Of a stretch of 64,000 bases of DNA, positions 22,081-33,225 are shown in pieces; position 1 is the first letter of the stretch; every line of letters begins with the position of its first letter. The notes below the pieces were generated by a model. The model had not been told where the DNA came from, did not search any database, and saw only the letters and a list, made by a program, of their open reading frames with translations. The stretch comes from Pollenia angustigena (Eukaryota > Arthropoda > Insecta > Diptera > Polleniidae): NCBI GenBank assembly GCA_930367215.1, contig OV884056.1, forward strand, positions 87,183,285-87,247,284. Reading direction: 5' to 3'. The translations under genes and the position numbers were made by a program.

Positions 22081-23077
22081 TTTTGTGTTTGGGACATGGG
22101 ACTTTCAGCATAGGTGCACGTAGTGCGGAAAGTTTTCTGACTGTCATTCACTTGGGAGTGACCAGTAACGATTCCTCTGTCTGACTGTCCAAGTACCTCA
22201 CTACTTCCGGTCCTAGACCAATTATTTCCCGGGCAATGGCTTTTCAGATTCCTCTGAAAGCTAGCTAAAGTGAGAAGGCGCCCAGTCATGTAGCCTGAAT
22301 GGTTTAAGTACATCTTAACGTCTCAGGCAAATTACATGAATATTTGCTGAAGCATGACTGCATCGTGGGATTGGACACGAAGATAGCAGCCCTATCACCA
22401 ATCTAAGAAAGCCAGCAACCCACTTTTCCGAAATATAATTTGCTAACGAATCGCCTAGGTGCCCTATGCTCCAGTGGGAATAAGAGGAATATATATATTG
22501 TATATAAAATTCGTATGATTAACAACATGTTTTTCAACTTTTTTAATTTGATTATTTAATAATTTCGGAACGACATAATCCAAATAACCCTAATTTGTTA
22601 GTGTTGGTTATAAAAAGAAATTCACCCCCAATAATGAAAGTCGACGTCGACACAAGCCGACGGCAAAGGAACAATAATTGTAATATATAAGTAATTATTG
22701 GCAACAAATCGATTACAACTGACAGTCGCTTGTTATTTTCTACGGCCGGCTACTCACAAAGGGGTGTAAATGCAGCCTTATGATTTATGACTGCCTGGAA
22801 ATGGATGTTCACCAAAGTCTTATCCGATCCCACGGCATCCAGCAGCCTCAGCTAAGGAGATAGGATCTGGACCTTTTAGTATTGGGCCGCCTTAGAAGAA
22901 AACATGGTGGTTGTTTTATGCCCCAACCCTTGAAGTAAGATCTTAGAAATGCAGGTTAAGGGACTGATTATTTCTCGTAATCAAGGGCAGATCTTGGCAT
23001 TCTTGGTAATTTTTTTCTATGCTACTTAAGTGGAGGTTAAAAATAATTTTTAATTAGGTCAACTGATTGACTTCTTA
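22081..23077. other. Unassigned; possible degenerate LINE segment
   Basis: 22090-22330 is GC-balanced; on the minus strand it reads SDRGIVTGHSQVNDSQKTF, vaguely like the TGH-containing region before a LINE zinc knuckle, but no Cys motif follows. 22740-22990 is also GC-balanced and unidentified. I assign neither. Confidence 0.3.
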
Positions 23078-23203
23078 GGGCCATTATTATAACTTGGCGT
23101 TAGCTGTTATCCGACAGTTAACAGACGCTTTTTGACAGATAACACATTATTATCTGTCAATTTAATCTTAACTTTAGCTAACTTCAAGTTGTAATAATGG
23201 CCC
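23078..23203. mobile_element. Harbinger-like MITE (126 bp)
   Basis: Termini GGGCCATTATTATAACTTG and, inverted, GGGCCATTATTACAACTTG are flanked by exact TTA repeats (23075-23077 and 23204-23206). The GGGC-type start and TWA duplication are typical of PIF/Harbinger. It is small, non-coding and well preserved. Confidence 0.8.
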
Positions 23204-24639
23204 TTAATGTATGAGCTGTAAAATAAAAAAAGCGATACAAAATAACAAGTTTCGTAAGTTTTCTTGTCTCGAGAACTGTTATCTTGTCATCACTGCTTGT
23301 TGATCCCCTTATCGCGTGTGAGTGTGTAATCGTGTATGTGTATAAAATGTGAAGTTGTATGTGTCATTCACTGACCAACTTTACATAGTTCACGTTCATA
23401 CATACTAACTTTTTTTACTTGTCAAGCTTCGTCAGCATTGAAAACAAATTGTCGCCGTTGACGTTTTGTTTGTTATTGTTGCAGTTTTTTTTTTTTTTTT
23501 AATTTTCTTATAATTTTTTTTTTTCGTTTTAACCAAGACTTTCGAAATTTTACTCAACCACTGTCACATAATCAGGCTGACTGTGGCTCTGCCTTTTTAT
23601 TTGTTGTCTTTTCTTGCCTTTTTCCAAAGTCTGATTTACAACTGACTGCATGTTTCAAAACTTGGCTTTGATTTGAATTGCTTTAGGGTTTCGTCTTTAG
23701 TCTAATTGGGTTGTTTGTTGTTGTTAATTTTCTGTTTCAGTTCGTTTCTCTCCATAATCTTTTGCCATGTAATTTTTGTTTCTTCTATTTATTATGTAAA
23801 ATTTTACTAAAAGTTTGACTCTCCGCCCCGCCTGAGAATGCTGGTAAATATTTATGTTCGTTTAAAAATATACATGTATGTGCATATTTAAACTATTTGA
23901 ATTTTTTCCACATTTTTTTTTGGTTGAGGAATTCATGGGTTATTAGTCGTTATTGTTGTTATTGTTATTATGGGGTATTAACGGTTTGTTAGTTAAATTC
24001 ACTATTTAGTTGTTTTAGAAAAAAGACGTGTCTGTAATTCTCTATGCTTTTATATTTTCCTTTTTTCTTGCTTCTTTTTCATTCATTCTCGTACTTGTTG
24101 GATATTTTTCCTTTCTTTTGTTCTGTTTCCTTCGTAGTTACCGTTATTTATTAGCTGTACTTTGTTAATTTAATTTAATTGTAAAATACATAGTTTTTAT
24201 TTTATGATTTTTTTTTTCCTAAAGGGGCCGTTTATTGTTAATGATTATTAAGTGCTTTTCGAAAAAAGTCTTTGGGTAGTGCAAATGAGTGTCTGAAGTA
24301 GTTTCTCCTGTTCACAGAAGATTTTTTTTTTATTTTGTATGTTACATCTTTAAGTTTGAAATGAATTGAAGCGTAAAGAATAGAGAACGAATTATTGCGG
24401 GAAAAATGAAATATTATAAAAAAGAAGTTATGGGATTTCAAAACTTTAAATTAACAATATTTTAACTACCTATCAACAATCTCTTGTTGTTGTGTTCTTT
24501 CTCTAAAAAACCTCTCTTTCTATCTGCTACATACATAATTATTTTTTTTCCTTTTCACTTATAACATGCGGGGTCAGATCCAGATCAAATACTCTCCAGC
24601 AGACGTATTCTGTATTTCCCTTAGCTAAAGCTAAAGCTC
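23204..24639. other. No gene seen; T-rich low-complexity DNA
   Basis: Extremely T-rich on this strand, with poly(T) near 23486-23501 and many GTTGTT runs. Short ORFs here look random. No element termini recognised. Confidence 0.5.
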
Positions 24640-25554
24640 GATCGCTAAAATGCCTAATAAAAGCGGCCAATTGACATCTCCACCACGTGAGATAACACGG
24701 TCATTGAATTTGTCGCGCAAAAGAGCCATTGTTTCGTTAGCTGTTTGACAGGTAACACAATCCTCTTGAAAGCACAAATCGGGCCATAAAAAGTTCGTTA
24801 TCATCTCACGGTAGCGAACACCATTCACAGTAACTGCCGGATCGGCCTCATTTTAGAAAAAAAAAAAAAATACATAATCTTATACACCTCGCCAAACAGT
24901 CACTCCTTGTGGGTGCATTTGTTTTTCGACAATCACTCCTGGATTATCATTCGCCCAAATGCGGCAATTCTGCTTATTGACGAATCTACTGAGGTGAAAA
25001 TGTGCCTCATCACTGAAGATGATTTTTTTCGAAAAGTGATCATCCACTGTTGCCATTTCTTAAAACCATTCTGACCTTTGACGACGTTTGGAATGGTCAA
25101 GAGGCTTTTGTTCATGAGTCATTGCACTTTGCAAGCGTGTTAATGCAAGTGTTTATAAATAATGTTCCTCAGCGACGAGCGTGAGAGGTGCAATTGTTGG
25201 GCACGACGACGACTTCGCAAACAGCAGCAATATTTTCTGCAGTACGAGCATGCACTGGTGTTTTCACATCTCCTACAGACCCGGTTTGTTAAAATTTTTG
25301 CACGATTTTTCCGATTGTACGCACATTTGGACAATTAAATTGACCGAAAAAATCACGAAGTGCACAATATGAATTTTGATTTGAACGCCTATTTTCATAA
25401 TAAGCCTGAATAACTTTTACGCGTTGCTCGATTGTGTATCTTTCCGTGGTTTGAATTGAGTTAGTCTGAAATTGAGAAATTTCAAATGAAATGCACAAAA
25501 AACTTGACGCTTAGGTGTGGTTCACATTCAACATCGGCCCTCTAAGTTTAACCA
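24640..25554 (-). pseudogene. Mariner transposon, truncated second copy of the 30-kb family
   Basis: Minus strand. RYTIEQRVKVIQAYYE opens the helix-turn-helix region. The first catalytic block follows, with VDDHFSKKIIFSDEAHFHLS around 25010-25050, then further blocks to 24650. The right end keeps ACATCGGCCCTCTAAGTTTA but breaks off after TTTAACCA, and the left end is truncated within the coding region before the third catalytic block. Several stops and a poly(A) insertion near 24857 disable it. It retains 13 bases missing from 30080-31361, so the two copies explain each other's lesions. Confidence 0.85.
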
Positions 25555-25656
25555 AATACAAAATTTTAAATTTCTAGCGACGGCATTACATAAAAGCTAA
25601 AATTGCGGCAAATTTAAGTTTTTCGCATAGCCAAAAATCGCTTAATCAACTTTATC

Positions 25657-25893
25657 GGGCATGTTCCGACAATCGCAAAACGCTTAACATTTGCGATATT
25701 GACTTGAAATTGCATAATACGTGTACTGTTAATCGCAATCGCAAAAGTTTGATGACTTCAAATTGCAAAAGTATGCTCAAGAGAACATTAAAAAACTATG
25801 ACAGGTCTCATGCAAAACGCACCAGTTTCAGAACACCATAAAATAAATCTGGCGTTTTGCGATTTCAAATCGTGCGATTGTCAGAACATGGCC
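25657..25893. mobile_element. MITE with GGSCATGTTCYGACAATCGC termini (237 bp)
   Basis: Left GGGCATGTTCCGACAATCGC and right (inverted) GGCCATGTTCTGACAATCGC are near-identical inverted repeats. Inside, GCAAAACGC and GCGTTTTGCG extend the fold. No clear target duplication is left. Confidence 0.65.
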
Positions 25894-26301
25894 GTATAGA
25901 TTTTAAGCGATAGAGATTTAGATTTAGCGAATTACAGAATACGGCTGCAGATAAAACCTGTTTTTAGCATTTGATTTTTTTTTATCTTCATGGACTATTT
26001 TACTTACAATATTCCATTATGTTGACAATTGACAGTTTTTTTTATTGGTTCTCAAAGGCAGAATATCTTAATAATATAATATTATAATATCTTTTTCGAA
26101 ATTCGAACGTTTGAGGGGTGAAAATCGTAACTATTTGTACTTTTTTTACAAAACATTTTGCTTTATTCATTGACATATTCGTACTAAATTATTGGCACCC
26201 ACTAAAATACTGCAATGTTTGATACTTTAATAAGGGGAAAAAATAGTACCAAAATGGAAAACACGGGAAATTTAATATGTTTCTTCAGCGTTTTGGTTCT
26301 T
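25894..26301. other. No gene seen
   Basis: AT-rich spacer between a MITE and a minisatellite; nothing else supported. Confidence 0.4.
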
Positions 26302-26600
26302 CAACTGGTATTTTTTAATTATCGTTAATATTTGACCTTAAAACATAAAACTTAACATGCAATGCCCTGAGTGGAAACGAATCTATGAGGGAACATTTTG
26401 GTACTTTTTTGTTGTTCTTTAACTGGTACTTTTTGAGTATTAGACCTAGAAACACAAAATTCAAGATGATATGTCCTGAGTGGATAAGAATCGAAAGGAG
26501 GAAAGTTTTTGGTACTTTTTTGTGTACTAACTGGTACTTTTTGAATTTCCGTTAGTATTGAACCCAGAAACATAAAATAAACAAGTTAAAACCTGGAAAA
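26302..26600. repeat. Minisatellite, about 118-bp unit, 2.5 copies
   Basis: Units begin AACTGGTACTTTTTGA or AACTGGTATTTTTTAA (near 26302, 26420 and 26538) and share a CCTGAGTGGA block, then TTTTGGTACTTTTTTG. Head-to-tail and diverged. Confidence 0.8.
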
Positions 26601-27110
26601 ATAAACTTTGGCATACAAGTGTGTCCACGAAGAAAAATAAAAAGCTAACGAAGTAGCGGGTTTAATGCTAGTATTATATAAATAAAAATAAATATATCAA
26701 AGTTTTTCTTCGGATTCAAAAAATTAATTAACAAGGTTTTGTTTAAATGTGCTTAATTCCTATTTCATACTATTGATATACTGAAATTTATTGTTGATGG
26801 GATAAGCAGCTATAAAAATAAACACACAAAAAAACATTCAAAATTTAAAACATGTAAATATTTATCGAAAAATAAAAAACAAAAATAAAAGTAAAACTGA
26901 ATAAATAAATTCTATATTAAACAATTAAGAACTATTTAGATAATGAATAAATTTTAAACCATAATAACAAGTAATTGGTAAAGTACGAATGACGTAATTT
27001 AAGAAACGTCAAAATAATTAAAGACATTCAAAAAATTGATGTTGACATAATAGTTTCGATTGCATTTTGTTTTTCTTTTCTAAGAATATATTAACCCTCT
27101 AACACTCATC

Positions 27111-27210
27111 AAAAATCGTGCAATGCATGTAAAACGGAGTTTCGAAAAATTCAAAAATGTCAAGGCCCGGAATTTCGAAAATCCGTTTGACATACATTGC
27201 ACGATTTTTT
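27111..27210. repeat. Short inverted repeat
   Basis: CAAAAATCGTGCAATGCATG and its near reverse complement, CATACATTGCACGATTTTTT, flank a TTCGAAAA-containing loop. It could be a tiny MITE; no target duplication was identified. Confidence 0.6.
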
Positions 27211-27239
27211 GGTCTTAGAAGACCACTGCTGAAATTTAA

Positions 27240-27746
27240 TGCAAAAAATATTCATCGAAAGTGCCGTTTTAGTATACTTCTGCGTAGAAGTTAAAAAATG
27301 GACAAAAATTACCCTTTAAATTATAGGTAGAAGTTATAGGGTAAATATATTTTAAGAATATATTAACTACTAAAGATATCTGAAATAGTATTTCAGCTCA
27401 GACGTACATTTAGTACATTCTTTTTTGACTTATACTAAACGCGTTTTCAAAAAAACCAAAAACTTTAGGGGCCAATGTTTCGGGAACCCGAGCTTACTTT
27501 TCAAACCCCTTTGGCAGATTTTCACTACCAATAGTATAGTTTCATTTCGCGTTGCAAGTATTGAGGGTGGCGGCGATGAACCGAAGTTTGTTGCACTGTG
27601 TAGTTGGTGTACTGCGCCCGATTCTATTGCAAGGGCTGCTAGTTGAACCAACAGGGCTGCTTTTCTTTACAGAGGCCGCCTTAACTGAAGGAACATTCGG
27701 AACATGGACATTTTTGTCCATGGATGGTATTTTATTTCCCGCCATT
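27240..27746 (-). pseudogene. Unknown repeat family D, main part (minus)
   Basis: I do not recognise this sequence. Minus strand 27745-27542 is open, starting MAGNKIPSMDKNVHVPNVPS and ending CNKLRFIAATLNTCNAK. The part from CNKLRFIAATLNTCNAK onward, plus about 300 further bases, matches 55361-55690 on the plus strand. Its 5' continuation (reading MAPKGKSVGFHVNNE) lies beyond an inserted TIR element at 28977-29056. The composition (Pro/Ser/Lys-rich, then hydrophobic) could suit a small gag-like or LINE ORF1 N-terminus; this is a guess. Confidence 0.5.
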
Positions 27747-27950
27747 CACTGATAGAAAAATGCATCTTCATATTGATGATGCCCTTACATCAGAATTGTG
27801 ACATCAATGTTACTACAAATGGCATCAATGATGCAAAATTAACATCAATCCAATGACTAACGTCTTCGTTCAATTTTGTAATTTTTAACATGCCATCTAT
27901 TTTATGACTATAGTGACATCAATTCGATGCCACATTTTGTATACTATTAC

Positions 27951-28177
27951 GTCTGAGTTCATACGGCTCATGTCTTATTGACAAGATTCTTCCTTTTTCT
28001 TCTTTGAACATGAATTGGCGTTCAAATGATGCATGTCATGTTGACGACATGTGCTTTTTTGATATTGAAAACAATAACAAAATTAAACAACGAATGAAAA
28101 AGCAAAACGTAAAGACAGTACATGCATCTGTGTATTCGTTTCCTTGTCAATAAGACATGAGCCGTATGAACACAGAC
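27951..28177. mobile_element. MITE with GTTCATACGGCTCATG termini (227 bp)
   Basis: GTCTGAGTTCATACGGCTCA at the left and, inverted, GTCTGTGTTCATACGGCTCA at the right, both continuing TGTCTTATTGACAAG. The inner TCTTATTGA block also occurs in the 37081-37237 MITE, hinting at a related family. The target duplication is unclear. Confidence 0.75.
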
Positions 28178-28183
28178 TAACAT

Positions 28184-28445
28184 CCCAGCGGTAACTAGAA
28201 TGAGTAAAGAGGCCTAATAGAAGGCCTTATTTAGCAGTCACAAGCAGTTCCTTTCTCCCTTCTCAAAGAAGGGAGTAGCGAATGTGTACTAAATATTTCA
28301 GAAGGTCTTTTAAAAAGAAGTTTATACCTTCTAGAAGGCATACTTCTGAAGGCAGGATATCATGCGAAGCGAATCTTTTAGAAAGGAGTATAAAGGCCTT
28401 CAGAAAGGCCTGCCACTTGCGGTCCTTTCAATATTTACCGCTGGG
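28184..28445. mobile_element. CCCAGCGGTAA MITE with AT duplication (262 bp)
   Basis: Termini CCCAGCGGTAA and TTACCGCTGGG are flanked by AT (28182-28183 and 28446-28447). The interior repeats AGAAGGCCTT-like palindromes. It shares the CCCAG start and AT duplication with 48532-48739. Confidence 0.75.
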
Positions 28446-28976
28446 ATTATTTTCATGATTACAATGTATTATAAGAAGTAAAAATTCCTATATTCTTTTC
28501 TTTAAATTATTTAGTTAAATACATCAAATTTTTAAAGTGAAATGATTCCGAAAACCATATGGCGCATGGTGCTAGTGTCTTATTATTGAGAGTTCTGCTG
28601 TAAACAAAGGTCGTTATTCAACAAACGTGAAACAAACATATGTTACGGGTAAGTAAATAATAATATTCTCTCACTTTGACTTATGTAAGTTCCAATGACT
28701 TTGACTGAATGACAAACTGTCATTAAATTGATGCTAATGTGTCCTTTCTCTGGTGCTACTGCGTCATCGTACTGAGGACATGTTCGTCAGTTCTGTGATG
28801 CCGATGTGTCATCCCATTGATGACATAATTTCATTTTGACCCCGATGACACTTTGGCCAAGTGATGTTAAGGTTGACATCACCATGATGAAAAGTGTCAT
28901 GGGGTCAAAAACGAAGACACTTGTCATAGTACTGATGTCAAAATACATCAGCGTTATGATGCCTTTTCTATCAGTG

Positions 28977-29056
28977 TTGGTCCGTCCAAAAGACACGTTA
29001 AATTGGCTTTCGTTATTCACGTGAAAGCCCACGCTTTTACCCTTGGGCGCCATATT
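28977..29056 (-). pseudogene. Unknown repeat family D, 5' part
   Basis: Minus strand from 29053 encodes MAPKGKSVGFHVNNESQFNV and ends at the TIR-element insertion. ATATGGC around the ATG is a plausible insect start context. It continues in another frame at 27745. No known domain. Confidence 0.4.
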
Positions 29057-29165
29057 AACTATAACGTGCCTTTTCGGTGGCGCTAAAGTATTCCTTCGCT
29101 TAGCTCAAAATCGAGTTTTCCTGAATGTGCTCTTCCCTCACTGTAGCTTAAAACCTGTGAAAAAA

Positions 29166-29916
29166 AAAACAAGTAAAAGTGCACTAGTTTTGAATGAGGG
29201 TATACCAAGTTTGGCATTCCGTGTAAAACTTTTTTATTATTCGTCTAGGACCCTAAATAGTGCTTACATTTTTGGTCCTTCATTAATTCTATTACGATTA
29301 AGACATGTCTGCCTGTCTGATTAAATCATGCGCACTTCCGAACGACTCAAGAGAAAAGAATAATTTTGTTGTAAAATTGTTTCTAGTTCTCCGAGGCCGC
29401 TTGGTATTGTAATCCAGCGTAGTATCCAATGAAGTATCAAGTAGGAGAAGAGTTATGAATCAAAATATGGAATAAATACCTTCAAAAAATTAATACTTTT
29501 GTTACAAAAACTAACATAAATTGGTGGCCGAATTTCGTGAAAAGCGGTACATAATTTACCACTGACTACTGGTTTTTCCTTTTCTACAAAAAAAAAAAAA
29601 AAAAAAATGTGACATTTTATTTAAAAAAATTTTTAAGAGACAGTAACCAAATGACATTTTTTTAAAATAAAATGTCACACTTTTTTGTAGAAAAATCACA
29701 CTGCCAAGTTTCGTCAAGATCGGTGCATAATTTACCATAGAAATATACTTTAATACGCCCAAGACTGCAACAAATTACATTACTGTGACGTCAGTATTTA
29801 TTTAGATTAATTTTAAATTAATAGATCCCATATAAAGCCCACTCCTGAAATATTCTTTCTGAAGGTGGGAAGTATCAAAGTTTCGGCACAGCCGAATATA
29901 GCACATTTACTTGTTT
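29166..29916. repeat. Dispersed repeat, GGGTATA family, near-complete copy
   Basis: Its ends are inverted: AAACAAGTAAAAGTGC at the left, and GCACATTTACTTGTTT after TTTCGGCACAGCCGAATAT at the right. It contains GAGGGTATACC, TTTGGCATTCCGTGTAAAAC, a GTCTGCCTGTCTG tract and GAACGACTCAAG. Related stretches lie at 2255, 40858, 56150, 56985 and 63470. Non-coding; the transposon class is uncertain. Confidence 0.65.
29577..29692. repeat. Short inverted-repeat insert in GGGTATA repeat
   Basis: TTTTCTACAAAAAA and TTTTTTGTAGAAAA, each with an adjoining TGTGACATTTTATTT-type block, face each other around a 30-bp centre. It is possibly a MITE nested in the dispersed repeat. A poly(A) run near 29588 expanded the left arm. 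Confidence 0.55.
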
Positions 29917-30079
29917 AATTGTTAATTTTTCTATTTCTATCAGGTTACTAAAAATAGTTTTTAAAAGGCTATAATTGCTATCAATTATATTCATATAACT
30001 TTAACTACGGCTTCCAGAAATGTTCTGTAGCAGTACATACAACTAAACTGTAGCTATCTAATTCGAAATCGAGTATGTA

Positions 30080-31361
30080 AAGGGTGGTTAAATTGTAAGG
30101 GCCGATGTTGAATGTGAACCACACCTAAACGCCAAGTTTTTTTCCGAAATTTATTTGACATTTCTCTATTTCAGACTTACTCAATTTGAAGATACACAAT
30201 CCAACAACGTGTTAAAGTTATCCAGACTTATTATGAAAATGGGCGTTCAAATCAAAATGCATATCGTGCACTTCGTGATTTTTTTGGTCAATTTGATCGT
30301 CCAAATGTGCGTACAATCGCAAAAATCGTGGAAAAATTCGAGCAAACCGGGTCTGTAGAAGATGTGAGAACACCAGTGCATGCTCGTACAGCTCGTACTG
30401 CAGAAAATATTGCTGCTGTTCGCGATAGTGTGGCTGAAGAGCCGTCCACCTCAACTCGTCGTCGTGCCCAACAATTGCACCTCTCACGCTCGTCGTTGAT
30501 GAACATTATGCATAAAGACTTGCATTTACACGCTTACAAGGTGCAATTGGCTCAAGAACTAAAGCCTCTTGACTATTCCAAGCGTCGTGAATGGGCAGAA
30601 TGGTGGCAAGAAATGGCAACAGTGGATGATCAATCATCTTCAGTGATGAGGCAAATTTTCACCTCAGTGGATTCGTCAATAAACAGAATTGCCGCATTTT
30701 GGCGAATGATAATCCAAGAGTGATTGTCGAAAAACCAATGCACCCACAAAGAGTGACTGTTTGGTGCGGTTTATGGGCTGGCGGCATCATCCGGCCGTAT
30801 TTTTTCCAAAATGAGGCCGGTCAGGCAGTTACTGTGAATGGTGTTCGCTATCGTGAGATGATAACGAACTTTTTATGGCCCGAATTGGAAGATATGGATG
30901 TGGACGATATGTGGTTTCAGCAGGACGGTGCCACTTGCCACACAGCTAACGAAACAATGGCTCTTTTGCGCAACAAATTCAATGGCCGTGTTATCTCACG
31001 TAATGGCGATGTCAATTGGCCGCCAAGATCATGTGATTTGACACCGTTGGACTTCTTTCTTTGGGGTTATTTGAAAGAAAAGGTGTACGTCGATAAGCCA
31101 GCAACAATTCAAGAGCTAAAGGATGAGATAATTCGGCACATTAACGGCATAGAACCTCCATTATGCCTCAGGGTCATCGAAAATTTGGACCAACGGATGG
31201 AGGTGTGCCGCCGTGGTCGCGGCGCCCATTTGGCCGATATTTTGTTCCATACATAATTGAGTAATACCAATATATCATAATAAAATAAAATTACAATAAT
31301 TTCCTAAATAGTTTGTGTTTTATTCAAAATCAACATCGGTCCTTGAAATTTAACCACCCTT
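30080..31361 (+). mobile_element. Mariner transposon, full length (1282 bp)
   Basis: Termini AAGGGTGGTTAAATT at the left and AATTTAACCACCCTT at the right lie between TA dinucleotides (30078-30079 and 31362-31363), the universal Tc1/mariner target. Length is typical of mariner. The inverted repeats extend to about CCGATGTTGA on each side. The transposase is almost complete but damaged (see the CDS entry). A truncated sister copy is at 24640-25554. Confidence 0.9.
30150..31256 (+). pseudogene. Mariner transposase (D,D34D type), frameshifted
   Basis: DDE transposase performing cut-and-paste of the enclosing element. The N-terminal helix-turn-helix domain (QQRVKVIQTYYENGRS, then ALRDFFGQFDRPNVRTIAK) runs to the linker with HARTARTAENIAAV. 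The first Asp is in SDEANFHLSG, the second in WFQQDGATCHTA, and the third in CDLTPLDFFLWG, consistent with D,D34D. The C-terminus ends CRRGRGAHLADILFHT. Two lesions are visible. Near 30187 a 9-bp loss relative to the 25-kb copy leaves an in-frame TGA. Near 30633 a 13-bp loss shifts the frame between VDDQ and the SDEA block. Hence inactive, though the three catalytic residues remain. Confidence 0.9.
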
Positions 31362-31363
31362 TA

Positions 31364-32230
31364 TAATACTAAAACGTAAACTGCCAATAAAGTAGTACAT
31401 AGTTTCATTATCAAATAATTTGCTATTTATACCGTCTAGTTTTTTTATTTTATTTATATATCTCCAATTTTACTTTTAAGTAGCATAAATTAGCTGCAAA
31501 AGTAGTAAAAAAGGAACTTTTAGATTGGCAATAGTTGCTTTTTAATTGTAAATATAGCAGTAGCAAAGAAAATTTTAAAATTCTGCTACTCTTAAAATTA
31601 AATTTTTCTGATACGACTTCAACTATTGCTTTGAGAATTTAAAGGTAGCACTAGTAGTAGTGAAAATAATCTATACATTTGTATTTACACTATTGGGTAT
31701 ATTTTCTTTGCTTTTGCTACTTTTTGTCTAGTTTTATTTTATGATATCAACTTTTAGGTTATAATTTGGATTTTTTTTAAATTGAACAATTGTATAACGG
31801 AGGAAAACACTTTTTATTCAATCGAGTACCAAAAGTATTATAAAGAAACCCCTAAAACGTTGATTGGTATTTCAGAGGACATTTTTATGGAAGCTTAACA
31901 ACGATTAAAATGTTGATAAGATATTGAATATAACGTAGAAAAAAAACGAAATAAAAATGAAAAATTTTTAAAAAATGTAAAAATAGGCAAATTTTGAGGT
32001 GCCATTACTCAGCCATTTCTTATCAGATTAAAATTTCGACGCATATCGACGGAAAAGGCATTCAATTACCTTTCCAACGATATGACATTTATTTCGACCG
32101 GACTTTTTGGTTGGGCTCCACAAACGTTTTTCGTGTTCAGGTGGTCTCAATTAACTTATCTAGGCATGTGGCGTTCTTGGTTTTTTTGGCTGTAATCCAG
32201 TGTCATCAAACAAGTTATAAATAGAGAGAA
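31364..32230. other. No gene seen
   Basis: AT-rich. AAAAGTAGTAAAAAAGG near 31500 and TTTGCTACTTTTTGTC near 31714 face each other loosely and might be an old MITE, but I cannot set boundaries. Confidence 0.4.
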
Positions 32231-32232
32231 TA

Positions 32233-32491
32233 TATCTGTGGCATTTCAACAAAACATCTAAAGTCGAGATAAGATATCAAAAATAGTTTTTAAGAAAACT
32301 CGGTGAAAAAATCATTTTTATCAAATAATAAAATAAACCGAAGTTAAAGAAAAATCTCGTTTATAATTTAAAATTGTAAAATCGTAAACAAAAAATGTTT
32401 TTTAAAGGAAAATTCGTAGGTATAATTAACAGCATTTTTTTCAATTTCTTAAGATGTTGACTTCAGATGTTTTGTCAAAAGGCCACAGATA
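32233..32491. mobile_element. TATCTGTGGC MITE with TA duplication (259 bp)
   Basis: Termini TATCTGTGGCATTTCAACAA and, inverted, TATCTGTGGCCTTTTGACAA share about 35 bp including AACATCTRAAGTC. They lie between TA dinucleotides (32231-32232, 32492-32493). Half of another copy is at 21965-22080. Tc1/mariner-type target. Confidence 0.75.
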
Positions 32492-32493
32492 TA

Positions 32494-33220
32494 AACCCTT
32501 CATTTTAGTTAAGATATTAAATATAGTGTAGTCGAATTGAATTATTTAACAATATAAACAAATTAAGGGGGCACAGCAAGCAACATTTTCTATACTAAAA
32601 TCCTGGCGGACGATGTCAATCGACAACAAGTCACTCATAAACGCCCCACTCAGGGTTGTCAGATTTTTTTGAGCTGACTCGCCAAACCGTATGTCAGAAA
32701 TCGCCAAACGTCAATTTTGTTCAGTTTTCTTATTTTTTTTTTTTTTTTAATTAAATTTTGCATACAAAAAAAAGCTAGGATAATATTTCAGCAAAAAATC
32801 TCCAAAAACTGAGAAAAAATACAAAAAGTCGCCAGAAGTAAATTTTGTTTAGTTTCTGTTATTTTTTTTTTTTTAAATAACATAAAATGGAGATCATATA
32901 TACATATTCGGCTAAAAAAAAGCTAAAATTATGTCTATAAGATCGTACACTTCAGCCTTTACTGGTGTTTTGACCTGCATTCATACTTCACTTAAAATGA
33001 TAACAAAACAAAAATCATGTGAAAAAATGCTGCCAGATTTTTTTTAACTTAGTAATAATAACAAAAAATTACAAACTGTTAAAAAAATCGAAGAAAATCG
33101 CCAGCTATATCAAAAATCGCACATTAAGTCGCCAGTCGCCAAATGGAAAATCCCATCGTCAAACACGTTTCAAAATCTAATAACTATCGATTTGTCGGTC
33201 GTCCGGTTTTTCCTTTCTAA
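32494..33220. other. No gene; repeated TCGCCA motifs and poly(T)
   Basis: The text CAGGGTTGTCAGATTTTTTT at 32652 looks like a hAT-type end, and TCGCCA/TCGCCAGAAGTAAATTTTG motifs recur to about 33140. I find no matching inverted right end or 8-bp repeat, so no element is called. Confidence 0.4.
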
Positions 33221-33225
33221 CGGCG

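Larger units (their letters stand above)
27747..28976. mobile_element. TIR element inserted in repeat D (1230 bp)
   Basis: Termini CACTGATAGAAAAATGCATC and, inverted, CACTGATAGAAAAGGCATCA are flanked by TT on both sides. Removing the element restores a continuous GCCATTGGTCC in repeat D. Subterminal zones repeat TGATGACATC-type motifs. The core holds two unrelated MITEs (27951-28177 and 28184-28445) a few bases apart. Non-autonomous; superfamily unknown. Confidence 0.75.

Noticed and set aside
22059..22313. A minus-strand frame with IVTGHSQV resembling the TGH region of LINE C-termini
   Set aside because: The expected Cys-rich knuckle does not follow, and part of the frame is a MITE-family fragment.
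32652..33140. Possible hAT element starting CAGGGTTGTC with repeated TCGCCA motifs
   Set aside because: No inverted right terminus and no 8-bp direct repeat could be found.
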